NCBI GenBank assembly: GCA_021806345.1
Contig: JAJZXP010000249.1
Location: 1-16,554, forward strand
Origin: Thermoplasmata archaeon
Lineage (GTDB): Archaea; Thermoplasmatota; Thermoplasmata; Thermoplasmatales; Thermoplasmataceae
DNA length: 16,554 bases
Direction: 5' to 3'
The notes beneath the pieces are model-generated. The model searched no databases, was not told where the DNA came from, and saw only the letters and a program-made list of their open reading frames with translations. This document shows positions 15,866-16,554 of this stretch, piece by piece. A program made the translations under genes and the position numbers. Position 1 is the stretch's first letter. Each line of letters opens with the position of its first letter.

Positions 15866-15873
15866 AGTAGGAT

Positions 15874-15883
15874 GATATATTAA
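15874..15883 (-). promoter_or_regulatory. Candidate TATA box for the IS1634-like transposase
   Basis: TTAATATATC on the minus strand, centred about 33 bp before ATG 15846 and about 21 bp before ATG 15858. The spacing favours translation from the internal ATG. It lies just outside the tentative inverted repeat, so it may belong to the flank. Confidence 0.35.
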
Positions 15884-15982
15884 TTTTTCCCTTAATCACA
15901 TGGTACCTGCAATCTTCTTCAGGAATGGGAAATAACGGGATATTTCTGGAGAGGCGATACGATCGCGCTCATACTATACATA

Positions 15983-16001
15983 ACGCAATAAGTTTTTGCG
16001 T
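15983..16001. repeat. Inverted repeat upstream of the IS630-type transposase
   Basis: ACGCAA (15983-15988) and TTGCGT (15996-16001) are perfect 6-bp arms around a 7-nt loop, just upstream of the likely TATA box. It could be part of the insertion sequence's left end or a transposase-binding site. Confidence 0.5.
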
Positions 16002-16012
16002 ATATTCATATA
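16001..16012 (+). promoter_or_regulatory. Candidate TATA box for the IS630-type transposase
   Basis: TATATTCATATA is centred about 27 bp upstream of ATG 16034, so the transcript would be leaderless or nearly so. Confidence 0.4.
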
Positions 16013-16033
16013 GACAATTGTCCTTCTCATTCA

Positions 16034-16534
16034 ATGAGAAGGCTCTCTGTTGACGATGTAGAAGACATGGTAATTGCTCTGCAGAATGAGATATCAAGAT
16101 CCCCTGAATCAAGATATGATCACCGTCTGCATGGTGTTCTGATGGTTGCAAATGGAATGAGCTGCTATGATGTCTCCAGGATCCTGGGTCATTCACCCAG
16201 GACAGTGGAATACTGGGTGAAGCAGTTTAATGATCGTGGCTTTGTATCCCTTGTGGATCGACCGAGAGCTGGTAGGCCTTCCAGGATATCCGACGATATT
16301 ATGGACAGAATTGATAAAGACCTCAGAAAAGATCCTCATTACTTCGGCTACAGGCAGAACATGTGGGATGGAATCCTCCTGAGGCAGCATCTCAGGGATC
16401 ACTATCGCATTGATATGGGGGTGAGGCAGTGCCAGAACATCTTTCATATGCTGGGATTCAGGCTGAGAAGACCCAGGCCCATGATTGCCAGAGGCGATCA
16501 GGATCTGAAAGACAATTTTAAAAAAACTCCTTGA
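16034..16534 (+). CDS. IS630-family transposase, N-terminal DNA-binding part (frame broken at A7)
   Basis: DNA-binding half of an IS630/Tc1-mariner-type transposase. Seen: a helix-turn-helix (CYDVSRILGHSPRTVEYW, about 44-61), the linker DRPRAGRPSRIS (75-86), and a winged-helix segment (FGYRQNMWDGILLRQHL, 104-120; RQCQNIFHMLGFRLRR, 131-146) that precedes the DDE domain in this family. The frame ends at TGA 16532-16534, just after a TTTT-AAAAAAA run (16516-16526). One frame forward, the sequence continues KLLDLISSGS, which looks like the start of the catalytic domain. So the product either needs a +1-type shift or polymerase slippage at the A run, or is inactivated by one inserted A. Catalytic acids are outside the window. 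It is divergent from the IS1634-like transposase, 175 bp away. Confidence 0.85.
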   Translation: MRRLSVDDVEDMVIALQNEISRSPESRYDHRLHGVLMVANGMSCYDVSRILGHSPRTVEYWVKQFNDRGFVSLVDRPRAGRPSRISDDIMDRIDKDLRKDPHYFGYRQNMWDGILLRQHLRDHYRIDMGVRQCQNIFHMLGFRLRRPRPMIARGDQDLKDNFKKTP

Positions 16535-16554
16535 TCTGATATCTTCTGGATCCA

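Larger units (their letters stand above)
15983..16554 (+). mobile_element. IS630-family insertion sequence, left part
   Basis: The transposase gene from 16034 runs toward the right edge, and the catalytic half lies beyond the window. The left end is not defined; it should fall between the IS1634-like element and 16034, possibly at the inverted repeat at 15983-16001. IS630 elements insert at TA, so a flanking TA is expected. Confidence 0.6.

Noticed and set aside
15058..15867. 269-codon plus-strand open frame
   Set aside because: It is antisense to the intact DDE transposase; its low-complexity, Pro/His/Arg-rich composition is a shadow of GC-rich coding on the other strand.
1..16554. CRISPR array, tRNA or rRNA genes
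   Set aside because: No regularly spaced repeats, no cloverleaf-like sequence and no rRNA core motifs were seen in any intergenic stretch.

Overview
This is an AT-rich window (roughly 35% G+C by eye outside one insertion sequence). It most resembles a thermoacidophilic euryarchaeon of the Thermoplasmatales (Thermoplasma, Ferroplasma, Picrophilus, Cuniculiplasma group). The case rests on a tricorn-interacting-factor type M1 aminopeptidase, large oligopeptide-transport proteins, an F420-type luciferase-like oxidoreductase, heavy use of AGA/AGG and ATA codons, and archaeal TATA boxes (TTTAAATA type) about 25 bp from start codons, implying leaderless or near-leaderless mRNAs. The species call is inference; no rRNA or tRNA gene is visible.

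Layout. 1-1636 (minus): M1 aminopeptidase, cut at the left edge. 1826-4846 (plus): two abutting Dpp/Opp-type ATPase genes, followed by a short overlapping two-helix membrane ORF (4833-5048) broken by an in-frame TGA. 5408-8212 (minus): a very large membrane-anchored peptide-binding protein with a PKD-like N-terminal module. 8602-10188 (plus): a UbiD-family prFMN-dependent decarboxylase. 10644-11645 (plus): a luciferase-like (Mer-like) flavin/F420 oxidoreductase. 12329-13801 (minus): a berberine-bridge-type FAD oxidase. 14266-15858 (minus): an intact GC-rich IS1634-like transposase. 16034 to the right edge (plus): the first part of an IS630-family transposase whose frame breaks at a 7-A run.

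The left half makes sense as peptide scavenging: a solute-binding protein and two ATPases for import, plus an aminopeptidase for final degradation. No permease genes are present, so the transporter is incomplete here. The middle and right genes are single redox or decarboxylase genes, each with its own promoter, with no evidence of one pathway. The intergenic stretches are long (389-683 bp) and hold decayed reading frames and inverted repeats; with the two insertion sequences at the right edge this looks like a rearranged, accessory-like region.

I did not find a clear undescribed system. The most useful oddities are the hidden small membrane ORF after the ATPases, three lineage-type insertions in the two ATPases (one splitting the four-cysteine motif), several short frames interrupted by TGA, and the A7 frameshift site of the IS630 transposase.
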